Below are positions 9,966 to 20,404 of a stretch of DNA of 64,000 nt, piece by piece. Under the pieces are notes generated by a model. That model was not told the origin of the DNA. It was given only the letters and a program-made list of their open reading frames with translations, and ran no database searches. The stretch comes from Coix lacryma-jobi var. lacryma-jobi (lineage: Eukaryota; Streptophyta; Magnoliopsida; Poales; Poaceae), in assembly GCA_009763385.1 (NCBI GenBank), contig CM019825.1:119655131-119719130 (forward strand), written 5' to 3'. Every line of letters begins with the position of its first letter. Position 1 is the stretch's first letter. The position numbers and the translations under genes were made by a program.

Positions 9966-12254
9966 AAATCACATTTCAAGAAATAAGTCTTGCTATACAG
10001 AAAGCATGAAAAGCGCCAGAAAACGGCTAGACTTGATTTTTCAGGAGCCAAAGGGGTTATACGCTTATCTAGTGATTATCGCATCATTGATGAAGATCAA
10101 ATCCCTACACGCGAGAAAGAAGGACTCACTACCTGCCCAGAGTCGGCTAGGTCGACTTCTAAGTCGGCTAAGCCGATTCCCCCTGTTGCTGCATTACCTA
10201 TTAGTGCCCATGTCGGCCTAGCCGACTTCCAGTCGGCTAAGTCGACTTCCTCTGTTCCAGCAACTACAAAAGCGCTTTTGAGTGATTCGACACCTATTGT
10301 TGATCGTTCTCTAGAGATGAAGAACAACGTCATTCAAATCAAGGACATATGTTTCTCTGACATGATCAACAAGGTACCAAATACAAATATTTTGATTAAA
10401 TTCCAATCTGGTCATACTATTTCAATTTCTGCGTCTATTAGAGATATCCTTGCTAGTAATTGTAAAAGACTGATTGAGAATGATATTTTATTTGGTGATA
10501 GTAAAACAAATTCAGATTCTATCGGCCACCAAATTGTGCCATATGGAAAGGCCGATAGTTGTAGTTTGTCAAAGGTAAAGCCTCTCAAAAGCAATTGCAA
10601 AGGTGTGGCTGAATGGATTGATATTAAATCTCATGCCTTCGTTTGCCTAGCTTTAAAGCCGACTCCACAAAAGAATCAGATGAAGAAATCAAAGTACACC
10701 TTTGACTTTACTTTTTGTGATCATGTCTTTGATATCTTGTTAAAGAATAATTTTATTAGAATCATTGATCACAATGTTTTGCCATCTATTCAAAACTTAG
10801 AAGAGCTTACATATTGCAAGTGACACAATTCTTTTGATCATAATACTTCTGATTGCAATGTGTTTCGTCGAGTGATCCAATCGGCCATTAATAAAGGATG
10901 ATTGAGATTTTTTGAAGCTCAACAAATGGACCAATTGGATTCAATTGGTCTTGATGGCAAGCAAGATTCGAATCGGCTTGCATTAGCCGATTCACTCAAA
11001 GCTCAAGGCTCGGGTGCCCAAGAGAGAGGTTTTGAGCCCTCAAGTGAAGACAAGGTTGTTGTCCATGAATTGCAAATTGAAGATATTGCAAAGGACAACA
11101 AAGTTATCACAATTCCAGAAGACACTGGGGGGCAGGTGAAATCTCTCCAGCTAAAGAAAGGCCGATTGATTTTGTTGAGCAAGAGAAATCGGCTAAGGAT
11201 CCTCCTTTGGAGCATGTCTATCAAGATGGAGAAAAGAAGGAGGATGCTCATAAAGCTTTTGGAGGTAAAGGCCATGACAAGCAAAAGAGTGGAAGACCGA
11301 AGCTTAGCTTCGAGGAGCTTCTAGCTAAGTATGAGAACATAGCAAAAGCCAATGTCACCAATCGTCCAAAGAAGGTTCGAACACCAAGATTGCCTCCAAA
11401 GCACAAATCTCAAGATTGTAATTGGCAAGGGAATAATCTCAATCAGCAACAACACATTCTCCTTTTGAGGAGCCAATTCCTATGTTATATGGACCGCAGC
11501 CCACATATTTTCATCCTTATTCATCTTGGGGTTGGTTTGATCAAGAGGCACACATTCCACCATATTCTCGGCCACAATATGTAGTTCCTAGACACTTAGA
11601 GAGGTCATCATCCTATAAAGACCATTTTGATCTAAATCGGTCCGGAGCCCAGCATAAGAAGAAAGTGGTAAAACAGGTTTACCGTGTGAAATATGATGGC
11701 CGCAAAGATAAAAGTTCAGATCTGAATTCAACTATTGAAAAATTGATTGCGGTGCTGAAAAATTTGGCTATTGATGGCATAGAAGTAGGAGAATCATCTA
11801 TTATATTCTAGGTGCGAAATCTGAACAAAAGAAGGTGAGAGTGCCTAAAATCAAAAAAGATTTATCGCTGTCCAAAACAGAAATAAAACTGATATGCTCA
11901 ATCGGTTTACCAAAGTGACAAGAAAAGAAGTTGCAGAAGCTTAGTGCAGAGAAGTTGAAAGAAAAAGTCTTGGTGTGGGTTCCTAAAGGAAGTATCCAAG
12001 TTCAGAAAAATGATGCTCAAGCAAGTAGTGCAACAAAGAAAAAGGAGAGAAGAAGATTCAAGAAGCAGTTGCCAAGCTGGAGATTTGCACAGAATCATCA
12101 AAATCAATGGTTTTGGCATCATTCATATTCTCTGCCTATATCTATGTGGGATTCATCCCAAGGTATGCATGGTTATCCCTTAGCCCCTTATTTCGATCCT
12201 TGGTATAGATATCTGTATTATGGTGAGTTGCCAAATTATTTTGATTACCAATGA
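9966..12254 (+). pseudogene. Element A gag downstream region, broken
   Basis: A chain of plus-strand frames (9990-10823, 10902-11324, 11207-11584, 11482-11811, 11931-12254) with stops and frameshifts between them. The part after 10300 encodes ICFSDMINKVPN and a Lys-rich stretch. The end encodes GMHGYPLAPYFDPWYRY, a type of gag C-terminal text seen in Tat-like elements. At 10139-10250 the reading frame passes through four AGTCGGCTAAGTCGACT-like palindromes, the same family as in this element's LTR. No zinc knuckle or protease is recognisable. Confidence 0.55.
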
Positions 12255-12320
12255 TCAGGAGCCAAAATACTTTATTTCGGCTATGCATACTCACCTGGAT
12301 GAATTCATATGGACGATGCT

Positions 12321-12593
12321 TGCAACATCTCGGCTCAGGGCTTAATAGGATTAATAGAATACTCATACCAATAAGTTGCAACTTCTTTTCCGGAAGCCTA
12401 TCTCCTAAAAACTCCAAAGTTAAGCGTGCTTGGCTTGGAGCGATGGGTGACCGACCGGGAAGTCTTTCCCGGATACGCATGAGTGAGGACAAAGTCTGCA
12501 GAAAAGACTGGTGTTGGTCTGTGGGGATAGTCTAGGTCCTATGAAAGCTGCCTGATGTAAGCGGGCCTGGCCTCGAGGAGGCGGGACGTTACA
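12321..12593 (+). repeat. Cassandra 5' LTR
   Basis: 273 bp from TGCAACATCTCGG to GGCGGGACGTTACA. It contains the 5S-like block. Confidence 0.92.
12363..12475 (+). promoter_or_regulatory. 5S rRNA-derived pol III promoter block in Cassandra 5' LTR
   Basis: CTCATACC, then AACTCCAAAGTTAAGCGTGC, TTGG, GATGGGTGACC and GGGAAGTC follow the order of plant 5S rRNA: start region, box A, intermediate element and box C. In Cassandra this block is thought to drive pol III transcription. It is not a functional 5S rRNA, because the first half and the 3' end diverge. Confidence 0.85.
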
Positions 12594-12596
12594 GAA

Positions 12597-12609
12597 TGGT
12601 ATCAAAGCC
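12597..12609 (+). promoter_or_regulatory. Cassandra primer-binding site (tRNA-Met type)
   Basis: TGGTATCAAAGCC lies three bases after the 5' LTR. It matches the initiator tRNA-Met complement TGGTATCAGAGC with one difference. Confidence 0.8.
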
Positions 12610-12797
12610 GACTCTCGCGGTTTCACGGGCGCGTGTGTCGCAGTTGCACAGGCATAGTGCGCATGGCTGGTGTGGATCCGGAGTGGTCACACAGCATGGC
12701 ATATGCGCTGGCATTGGGCATACGGACGTGGCCAAGAGAGGACGTTCCTGGCCTGGGATTGATCGACGAGGACGTCGATCTCTTAAGGGGGTGAGAT

Positions 12798-13070
12798 TGC
12801 AACATCTCGGCTCAGGGCTTAATAGGATTAATAGAGTACTCATACCAATAAGTTGCAACTTCTTTTCCGGAAGCTCATCTCCTAAAAACTCCAAAGTTAA
12901 GCGTGCTTGGCTTGGAGCGATGGGTGACCGACCGGGAAGTCTTTCCCGGGTACGCATGAGTGAGGACAAAGTGCGCAGAAAAGACTGGTGTTGGTCTGTG
13001 GGGATAGTCTAGGTCCTATGAAAGCTGCCTGATGTAAGCGGGCCCGGCCTCGAGGAGGCGGGACGTTACA
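12798..13070 (+). repeat. Cassandra 3' LTR
   Basis: 273 bp, the same length as the 5' LTR and offset by 477. The 5S-like block lies at about 12840-12952. The LTR is followed by ATGCT. Confidence 0.92.
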
Positions 13071-13189
13071 ATGCTTTGCTATCGCCCTTAGCATAACAAT
13101 ATAGCCGATGAATGCTTGCAATCATCGTGCTATTAGAAAAGCTCCATGAAATTCACTTTGATGGCTTTAAAGCCCGGGGGCATGATATA

Positions 13190-13640
13190 TGTATTTTTAC
13201 TTCATGGGTGTGACAATATGGTTAATCAGCTTGCAAGAAGGACGAAAGTATTGGTATGATCATTATTTCTCACAACGGTGTTGTGTGAGACATCAAGCCG
13301 ATTAGAATTTCATTTGCACCAAAATTCAAGCCGAATGTGAAGTTTTCTTATTTGGCTTGGTCATATTGCAATCCATGGAGTATGACATGTTGAAGCCTAT
13401 GGTGATTCTTTACTAGTGGTACAACAAGTCTTTTTTAGTGTGTTTTGGTGTTTTTAAAGGATCACATAATGCATATCTTGACGAATGCCTTGCCATCATT
13501 GATACTTTTGCCGAATTTCGAATTCGGCATATCACAAGGCATGATGATTTTAAGGCCAACATATTAGCTTGATAAACATCTGGCTATGACGTTCGTGGGC
13601 GTAATTTTCACATCAAAGGAAAGCCGATGCAAGAACAATT
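13190..13640 (+). pseudogene. Element A remnant of a Tat-type (archaeal-like) RNase H domain
   Basis: Read across frames, the sequence recalls the second RNase H typical of Tat-lineage gypsy elements. Pieces seen are a GxxIIISHNGVV strand near 13255, an EAYGDSLLVVQQ block near 13395, a YLDECLAIIDTFAEFRIRHI block near 13470 and an SGYDVRG..FHIKGKPM segment near 13585. Several stops and frameshifts separate the pieces. This is the only pol-derived sequence I could find in element A. It shows that A descends from an autonomous Tat-like element by loss of RT and integrase. Confidence 0.55.
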
Positions 13641-13659
13641 TGGTTTTTATGTGCAGGAA

Positions 13660-13800
13660 CAGCAGAACCGTCTTAGCCTACTCTAGAACCGGCTTAGTCT
13701 ACTCCAGGACCGGCTTAGCCTGTTTTAGAACCGGCTTAGCCTACTCCTGAGCCGACTCAGTCGGGTGGCCCAGCCGACTTAGTCGACTCTCTAGTGACCA
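13660..13800. repeat. Palindrome array upstream of element A 3' LTR
   Basis: Repeats of AACCGGCTTAGCCT and GCCGACT.AGTCGG spaced about 15-25 bp, the same motif family as inside the LTR but lying in the internal region about 260 bp before the purine tract. Confidence 0.65.
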
Positions 13801-14050
13801 GCTTAGTTGTTTCTCTTAATAAGCTCCAAATCGGTTTTACTTTCACTGGAAATTAATCCAGACCGATTTGGGAGTTTATCAAGAAGCCCAAGTGCTCACC
13901 AAACAATGGCCGACACACGTGTCGTCCTTAGAACAAATATGGTCGATGTATACATCGCCCTTAGATGCTAGATAGCGGATGAGTTGGGTATCGTTGCTAT
14001 TTAGTGTTTTAATTGTGTTTTTAGGCTCAATGCATCATTCACCTAAAAAC

Positions 14051-14061
14051 AGGGGGGCATA
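14051..14061 (+). promoter_or_regulatory. Element A polypurine tract
   Basis: AGGGGGGCATA abuts the 3' LTR start, where plus-strand DNA synthesis would be primed. Confidence 0.75.
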
Positions 14062-15292
14062 TGTTGATACTCAAAAGTGTCCCAAGCGTATAATAGACCT
14101 TATCATCAAGTTTTTATTGTCAAGATGGCTATAAAGTATACTTGGATCATCATATTTGGAGCCAAGGCAGAGAAAATAGTTTTTGGGTGCTGAACCGGCC
14201 AGAGTAGGCTTAGCCAGATCCATAAACCGGCTAAGTCAGTTTTTCCAACTTCCTCAAATGCAAGAATGGACTTCACCATTATGTTCCTCTCGTCGAGCTG
14301 ATCGAAAAACATATATGGTTTCTCTCGTTTGGAGTCCAGATGAATTAATTATGAATTTCGGAAGATTATTGCGTGAAATTTCTGCTGCCAAGTCGGCTTA
14401 GCCGGGTCAGGGACCCGACTAAGCCGGTTTTCCTCTGTTTTGAGCCCAAAAACAATGTCTCGGTCCACTCTATTCACCCCAAGGTGTCTCATGGTGGATC
14501 ATAGATGTCATAAACGAGTTATGCACATCATGGATGTGTTAGTGGCCAAAAGGGACGACGAAACGTCAAGAAAGCATGAAGAAACGACGACATGCTTCCT
14601 GAGCCACCAGAACCGACTTAGTCGGGTCCTTGAACCGACTTATTTGGATCATGAGCCGACTAAGTCGGGCCCCAGAGCCGACTAAGTCGGGTCTCTCCCC
14701 CCCCCCCCCAACTGTTGTGTCGAGCCCACACAAACCGACTTAGTCGGATCCTGGGCCGACTAAGTCGGTTTTTGCCTGACTCCGAGCTGGTCTGGTTTCC
14801 AAATTGGGTTTTGGTATATTTTTGATGTGGGAAACTTAGAGAACATGTTTTGGAGTTGTTTCCTACTGGGATAAGACCAACCCCCTCTATATAAACGAGA
14901 GGATCATGGCTGATTGAAGACCCAACTATCCAATCGTCAAAATCAATCTACTACGACTCTTTTACCCTCTTTTCCAACCTCATGTCGTTCATCCCTTGAT
15001 CCGACGACCGGGCGCCCTAGGCTCGTCGGCCGACCTTGGGTGACCCGATGACGTCCTTGCCCTGACGGGGTCCCTCCTGGGCGAGAGCTTTGCAGTTTCT
15101 TTGCTAATTTGCCCGAAAACTAGTCGTTCTTCGCCACGTAAGTGCCATAGCTATCCTTTGCTGGTTTGCTTGTAAACCTAGCCATTCTTCACTATGTAAG
15201 TGTGATCTTCTCGCTGCGTTCTTCGGTCTGTGGTGACCCGAGCGTCCAAAGCCCTGACTGGTGTGTGATCCGGAACCGTTTCGGCGTCAACA
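14062..15292 (+). repeat. Element A 3' LTR
   Basis: 1231 bp, colinear with 3105-4373. It has a TATATAAA box at 14888-14895, palindromes at about 14390-14775, and a run of C at about 14696-14708. It ends ..GGCGTCAACA. Confidence 0.88.
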
Positions 15293-15356
15293 GTGGCCAT
15301 GAGTTTGGGTGAGTAAAATCCAACAGTTTTGTACCCATTGTCATCTCTAGACGTGA
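15293..15356. mobile_element. hAT-like MITE, right part
   Basis: GTGGCCATGAGTTTGGGTGAG continues the MITE interrupted at 3104 and ends TTTTGTACCCATTGTCATCT, the usual terminal text of this MITE type. Confidence 0.45.
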
Positions 15357-16168
15357 GAGGCATCTTTCTACCGAAGGATTTTCTCATATCCCTCACAACC
15401 GTATGGATCGCACGGAAATCGTTTTCGGAGTCCAAATTTTTCCATTTTCACGTGATCTACGATTTCTCGAGATCTAGTTGGGTTCAAGCCATGATTTCTT
15501 AGGAATAGCTCACTAACGTGCTCAAGATCACCTGAGTGAAGTTTGGTTGCAAGCCCTTTTGATTTGGTCGAGGTCCGATCGAATTTGTGTTTTGTTTGAG
15601 CTGTTTTTGTGTTGTCTAGGCATTCCCGATCAGTTCGAGGTTCATTCTTGGACACTTCACGCCTTGGGTTTTTTCCTAGGCAGTCGGATGCTCAGTACTG
15701 TTCACGCTGAGTCGGGTGAACCGTGGACAGGCCGCCACCTGACTGCGGACAGTCCATCGACACTTTTGACAGAGAACAGTTCAATGAATTGCATTGTTTA
15801 GTTTGAACCGCGAACAGTTCGGGACCTGTCCAGAACTGTTTCAGAATAGTTTGGTTTTGGTATTTTTGTCTGCGAACAGTCTGGAGTAGATCCCGGACAG
15901 TCCGACAGTATACCCCGAACAGCCCGACCCTGTGTTGTTTTAGTGGCTTTGAGTCTTCTGCTTTGTGCTTGTTTTCGCTGCTTTCTCCAGTAGTCTCCTT
16001 GTACCTATAGGACATCTCCTAAGATATCTGGTCACCGGTGGCTCGTGGGCTAGTCACGCTCGTGGTTTTGTTTTGAGGTCGATTTTCTGGAACAGTGGTC
16101 TAAATATTTTGAAAGAAATTTTACGATTCTCATTCACCCTCTCTCTAATCCCTTTTTCCAATCTTTCA
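15357..16168 (+). mobile_element. Truncated family-G LTR fragment
   Basis: Divergent match to the 3' 40% of the family-G LTR (about 62350-63265). Shared blocks are CACCGAAGGA..TCTCAC, GATTTCTTAGGAATAG..CTCACTAAC and the palindromes around 15720-15920. The end is CATTCACCCTCTCTCTAATCC..CTTTCA. The 5' part is missing. It is older than the other two G copies by its divergence. Confidence 0.65.
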
Positions 16169-16398
16169 ATTTAATTTAAGGTAACTTTAAAAATTAATTT
16201 ATTTCTAGGCTCTGAGTTCGAGGAGTATGTACACATGGGACGAACATGCGACGAACCGGTAGATGAGTTAAGCGAGAGAGAGGTGGTGAGCGAGGCACCA
16301 CGATCAGCTAGCGATCAAGCGAGTTAAATTACTGGTTGTGGTTGGTTCATAGTCCAGCTCCTGTAGTCCTGTCCTATCGCATTGCATATGACAAACTG
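16169..16398. other. Intergenic, nothing recognised
   Basis: Unique-looking sequence after the LTR fragment. It has no convincing ORF or motif. Confidence 0.4.
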
Positions 16399-16469
16399 CA
16401 GATTAATTGGTAGATGTAATCATACCTTTTCAAGCAGATTAATTGGTAGATGTAATCATACTTTTCAAG
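16399..16469. repeat. 35-bp tandem duplication
   Basis: The unit CAGATTAATTGGTAGATGTA followed by ATCATAC(C)TTTTCAAG occurs twice in direct succession (16399-16434 and 16435-16469), differing by one base in length. Confidence 0.9.
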
Positions 16470-16869
16470 AAACGACTTTGACTCAATATATATTTAAAAT
16501 ATTAATATTTATAGTTAATAATTAGTATTGTTGTAATGGTTTTTTATCTAATTTTTAATATATACAAATACTGCACATATTTTCTCTAAATTTAGTCAAA
16601 TTGAAGATAAAAACACTTAAAACGACAATTATTTCTGAGAGAGTATAATATTAATTAAGTTGACTCCATCAGTCTTGACTGGTTGGTTGGTTGGCGGCAA
16701 GCCGCAGGAGTACCGGCAGAAGATGGCAAGCAGAGGACTGACCCGACCGACCAACTGGTCGATGGATGGGTTCTCATCAGTAAGCATGAATGCGTATGTA
16801 TGCACTGGGGTCGGTCCTCGGTCCTCCTGCCGTCCTGTGTCCTGGCTTGAGTAAAACGGATCTTCTTTA
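16470..16869. other. AT-rich intergenic stretch
   Basis: 16480-16650 contains GACTTTGACTCAATATATATTT and AAATTTAGTCAAATTGAAG, a pattern common to grass MITE remnants. 16680-16860 is a GC-richer unique stretch. No gene is supported. Confidence 0.4.
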
Positions 16870-17215
16870 GTTTTCACGGTAAATAGTTTTCAATCATCAT
16901 ATTAAATATTTGATATATGCATAAAAGTATTAAATATAAACTAAAAAAAGTAACTAATTACACAGATTGCGTGTAATTTGTAAGACAATTTTTTAAGCCT
17001 AATAAGTTTACGTTTTTGGCAATGTTGTGCTACAGTAAATATGTGCTAATGATGAATTAATTAGTCTTAATAAATTTGTCTCACGGTTTTTAGGCTGAAA
17101 TGTTGAATATGTAATTTGTTTTCTTATTAGTTTATTTTTAATAGACTGAATGGTATCGAAACATCTTATGTGATACAACACAAACTTTTCACACCTCCAA
17201 CCAAACTAGTTAGGT
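16870..17215. mobile_element. Common grass MITE (TTAAGCCTAAT..CTACAGTAAA type)
   Basis: Matches in order the well-known grass MITE text ATTAAATATAAACTAAAAAA, TAATTACACAGATTGCGTG, TTTTTTAAGCCTAATAAG, GCTACAGTAAATATGTGCTA, ATTAATTAGTCTTAATAAAT, TGTCTCACGG, and ends with GTGATACAACACAAACTTTT. It is noncoding. I do not assign a superfamily. Confidence 0.6.
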
Positions 17216-18189
17216 CATCTACAACCTACAGATAGCTTACCATCTGTACGATGATGTCATATCACATACAAACAGCTAAACAGACAGTCCATACAATGTT
17301 CTGTCTATCTAGTTGTCTATTAATTCTTTAATGCCTATATGTACTCATGATCTAGTGTAAATATTATTCATGTGTACCATTGTGTTGCTTGTTGATAAAA
17401 ATGATCAAACATATATTAGATCGCCATTTTGAAACTATATTTGTATATAATGTAACAGAACAAAAATATTAAAAATCAATCAACTAAAACATAACACGAC
17501 TTCAAAAGGTTTCACACATGTTAATAATAGAACTGCATTGTGACATCATCACACTATTCTCAAAATTAATTCAGTTCAAGTCTGAACACTTCAAGTCTTG
17601 ACTTTCCTACACATCAACATCACCAACGTTCAGCTCATAGCTTCTCCGGTATATGATCATAGCAGCTTGTTCTAGATCCACAAGGAGGGGCATGATCACA
17701 AAGCAGTAAATAATTCAGAGTACAAGAACTACCAAAGATATAATTCAGAGTTCAAAGTACAGGCTATGTCTGTTTCGACTAGCAAAAAGTATTTTGTTCC
17801 TTAAATTAGGTGCTCTGCTATTCTCTTATCTTCCATATCTCTATTCTTAATCCAATCGACAACAACTTAGATTATCAGCCAGTAACTCAACAAGTTCAGA
17901 AATGCATAATTCAGACTTCTGCTAGCCATGTTCATTTCTCCTTAATGATGCAAAATGTAAAGTGCAAAATTCTAGAGAGGAGAGCAAAATGTAAACTGTA
18001 AATAGAGTACCATTTACCTACATGCAAGATAAGAGAACTCATATGAAAGAATTCGAGTCTTGCCAAATTAACCAGCTACAACAGATGCAGGCATATGTAT
18101 ATTCATCAACCTAGACTCGAGCTTGCATTGAACCCCAGGTCGACACCAATCCCTATCTAATCAGCTTAGAAAGTCCTAAATTTGAGCGA
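17216..18189. other. Intergenic, no gene seen
   Basis: AT-rich DNA. 17210-17340 contains GGTCATCTACAACC and GACAGTCCATACAATGTTCT, perhaps an old MITE. No ORF of substance is present on either strand. Confidence 0.4.
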
Positions 18190-18720
18190 ACAAGGTTAAT
18201 CGTAGGGGCTTGCGGGGAAGAACTTCTAGCATACTGGTGCTCTCGCGCAGGATGGCGGGAACTCGAGCAGGACGGACCCGCAGCAGCTCGCGGGGGACGG
18301 CGAGCGCCTCGAGCGCTGGCGCACGGCGGCGCGAGAAGTGCGGCCTGACGGCACATCGCGCGCGGCCGTGGGGCAACTCGAGTAGGCAGTCCAAAAGCGA
18401 CTCGCGCCATCTCCCTGGCCAGCGGCGTGCGCACGTCCTGGAGCAGATCGAGCTCCAGCAATGACGGCCAAGGGTGACCAAGTGCAGGAAACGACAACCA
18501 ACGGATTTTGGCGCACAAGTTTCCCTCGCACACGCCCGCACCTGGATCCCGGCAGCGTCGATTCGAGACGGCGACCTCTACAACGCTCCTCTGCATCGGT
18601 GATTTCTCCTGGGAGCACGAGCCCTCCCCGTCGCCTCGTGAAGAGACGGCTCCACTCTCTTTCTTTATTTACTGCATCGAACAAAGGTTGTTTTTGCATT
18701 TTGGCAGTCATGGAGACGGC
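18190..18720 (-). other. GC-rich patch with open minus-strand frames, unassigned
   Basis: An island of high GC within AT-rich DNA. Minus-strand frames are open for 191 residues (18226-18801) and 147 residues (18153-18596), and overlapping plus-strand frames are also open, as expected of GC-rich sequence. Arg/Ala/Ser-rich translation shows no domain I know. A captured gene fragment, a decayed first exon or an upstream exon of an unknown gene are all possible. I do not call a gene. Confidence 0.3.
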
Positions 18721-18932
18721 AGTTCGGCATGCGTTGTACCGTGCCCTTAGCGATACCCATGCATGTACCGACCGGTCGGTTAAAGAGAAATAACAGATCA
18801 ATCAAACGAATTAAATTACGTGCGTAAAAGAAATCAATTGTCACCATTGGTCGTTCGGTTGACCTGAGATCGAACCTGCAGATCGAGATAGATTAGTTAA
18901 CATACTCCATGCTAGTCCATATGGCAACCACT

Positions 18933-19104
18933 AATTGTAGTTGCAAGTGTGCTTCTGCATCTCATGACCATGATTGTTCTGTTCTTAGGATTTTGTAGAA
19001 TGTAATCATCAACAATGTATTTGTCCTCTCAGTTTTATGTTATTAATTTATTATAACTGGGTTAACCCAGGTTTTATTGTCAAAAAAAAATTGTAGTTAC
19101 AAGT
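18933..19104 (+). mobile_element. LINE/SINE 3'-tail insertion with 16-bp target duplication
   Basis: AATTGTAGTT(G/A)CAAGT occurs at 18933-18948 and 19089-19104. Between the copies lie 140 bp ending ..GGTTTTATTGTCAAAAAAA, an A tract directly before the second copy. This is the signature of target-primed retrotransposition of a heavily 5'-truncated non-LTR element. Confidence 0.78.
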
Positions 19105-19175
19105 TACTAGTTCCATATAGTACAACAATTAAAATTGTTGTTACAAGTTACTAGTTCCATATAGTACAACAATTA
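19089..19175. repeat. 44-bp tandem duplication
   Basis: The AATTGTAGTTACAAGTTACT..TAGTACAACAATTA unit at 19089-19132 is repeated at 19133-19175 with one or two changes. The first unit includes the LINE target-duplication copy. Confidence 0.85.
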
Positions 19176-19482
19176 ATCATGGCTACGCCGTCTCGAGTGA
19201 TGGTGATGTTGATAGCAGGCACACGCTCCGGGCGGCTGCATTGCATAGATGTAGCAGGCAGCCAAGCACACATAGGGATGGTAAAGGACCCTCTAATTTA
19301 GCCTAGCAAATTTAAGAATCAGGCCTAATACTATATGATTTTGAACTAAAATTAGAAAGAGTCAAGTTAGATTGTGAAAGAAGGATAAGGGTCCACGGTG
19401 CTTGGGTTTGAACACACTCAACGACGACGACACGCATTATTAGTCGGTGCAAACATAAACAAAACACGATGAAGCCGGCGAG

Positions 19483-19809
19483 CCATATCGTCGTCGTCGT
19501 GGAATATCCCATATGCACTATTCGTCCATATTTATATAGCAAAAATAATTGGAGAACACACGCTGCTGCAGCTCCAAGTGTTGACGTTACCAAGCAGTTA
19601 GCAGTAACAACCCGGCCGGATCAGCCTCGGATTACGTGCATCACCAAGCTAAGCCACCAACGCAAGCAAGCGGAAGCGGCCGAGGGGAGAGCAGAATCAA
19701 TGACTAGATGCAGGTATATTCTCCCAGCTTTGTTCCAGGCACAAGATCGAGAAACCAACAAGACAAGTACAAAGACAGGAAACTTCCTCGAAATTAGACT
19801 GTTTGTTGT
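19483..19809. repeat. Upstream segment duplicated at 2540-2918 (copy 2)
   Basis: Companion of copy 1. It lies about 780-1110 bp upstream of the chosen start codon of the host gene and may contain distal promoter DNA. See the 2540 entry for shared blocks. Confidence 0.75.
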
Positions 19810-20392
19810 CTTATTAATTACTAGTAGTTCAATCTCCCACGACCAATAAGGCAATAAGCATCATTAGTTTATTTGTTATAATTTGCAAAATAAAAAGTAG
19901 TCCATGAAGAATAAGCTGTATGATACCACGCATGATGCCAGGAAGAATGATGTACTGTATGATATGCACAGCCGAAACGATCTTTGTGGCAGTACGATGA
20001 ATCCAAACAACACCAGGCTGAGAGAAACATGGAAGCAACGAACCCTCGGAGACGCACACATAGGACAGGAGTGACCTTTTCAGTTTGTTGCTTCACGGAC
20101 GTCTCTATCTATCTGTAGCTTTAATGATTAATTAATTTTTGCATGCGTTAAAATATTATATTATGTTATTTTATTTACTCCACCAGCAAGAAACGGTATA
20201 TATCTACTAAATTCTTATCGTCCCGCCGCCTCCTATACCAAGCCATTCTCTAATCTAATATATATAAAAAAGTAGTTTTCATAATGACTTGTGTACACGT
20301 TAAGCTTGCGTTTTTTTATCTAATATATACTCTTTTTGATAAACGATTAAAGCTAACCAAGTTGAATATGATCGGAGGGAGTAAATCACTCG

Positions 20393-20404
20393 ATTATATA
20401 TATA
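20393..20404 (+). promoter_or_regulatory. Putative TATA box of the host gene
   Basis: ATTATATATATA lies about 190 bp before the chosen ATG, followed by the CT-rich CTTGCTTGCTTCTTCTCTAG typical of plant transcription starts. Confidence 0.5.

Larger units (their letters stand above)
12321..13070 (+). mobile_element. Cassandra TRIM element, complete
   Basis: Two 273-bp LTRs (12321-12593 and 12798-13070) flank a 204-bp noncoding interior. ATGCT at 12316-12320 and 13071-13075 is a perfect 5-bp target duplication. A primer site TGGTATCAAAGCC follows the 5' LTR, and a purine run AAGGGGGTGAGA precedes the 3' LTR. The LTRs contain 5S-rRNA-like sequence, the defining property of Cassandra. I count about 7 differences between the two LTRs, so the insertion is fairly recent. 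It has no protein-coding capacity and moves with enzymes supplied by other elements. Confidence 0.93.
3105..15292 (+). mobile_element. Element A: Tat-like Ty3-gypsy retrotransposon derivative, nested host
   Basis: The LTRs at 3105-4373 and 14062-15292 begin TGTTAACACTC and TGTTGATACTC and both end ..TCAACA. The flanks are GTGGG on the left and GTGGC on the right, a 5-bp target duplication with one mismatch. A tRNA-Arg-type primer site lies at 4381-4398 and a purine tract (AGGGGGGCATA) at 14051-14061. The internal region carries a gag region and a decayed RNase H of Tat type. No RT or integrase was found, so this is a non-autonomous, gag-bearing derivative. Three later insertions lie inside it. 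Without them the internal part is about 4.8 kb. Confidence 0.85.

Noticed and set aside
9988..9992. TCTTG as target duplication of the solo LTR at 7978-9965
   Set aside because: It matched 8004-8008, but that lies inside the LTR once the true start at 7978 is set by comparison with 61208.
12363..12475. Possible 5S rRNA gene
   Set aside because: It lies in both LTRs of a Cassandra element and departs from 5S outside the promoter boxes.
12596..13012. 138-residue frame across Cassandra
   Set aside because: It runs through the noncoding interior and LTR of the element; a near copy occurs in the other LTR by duplication.
18226..18801. 191-residue minus-strand gene
   Set aside because: GC-rich DNA is open in several frames on both strands and the translation has no recognisable domain.
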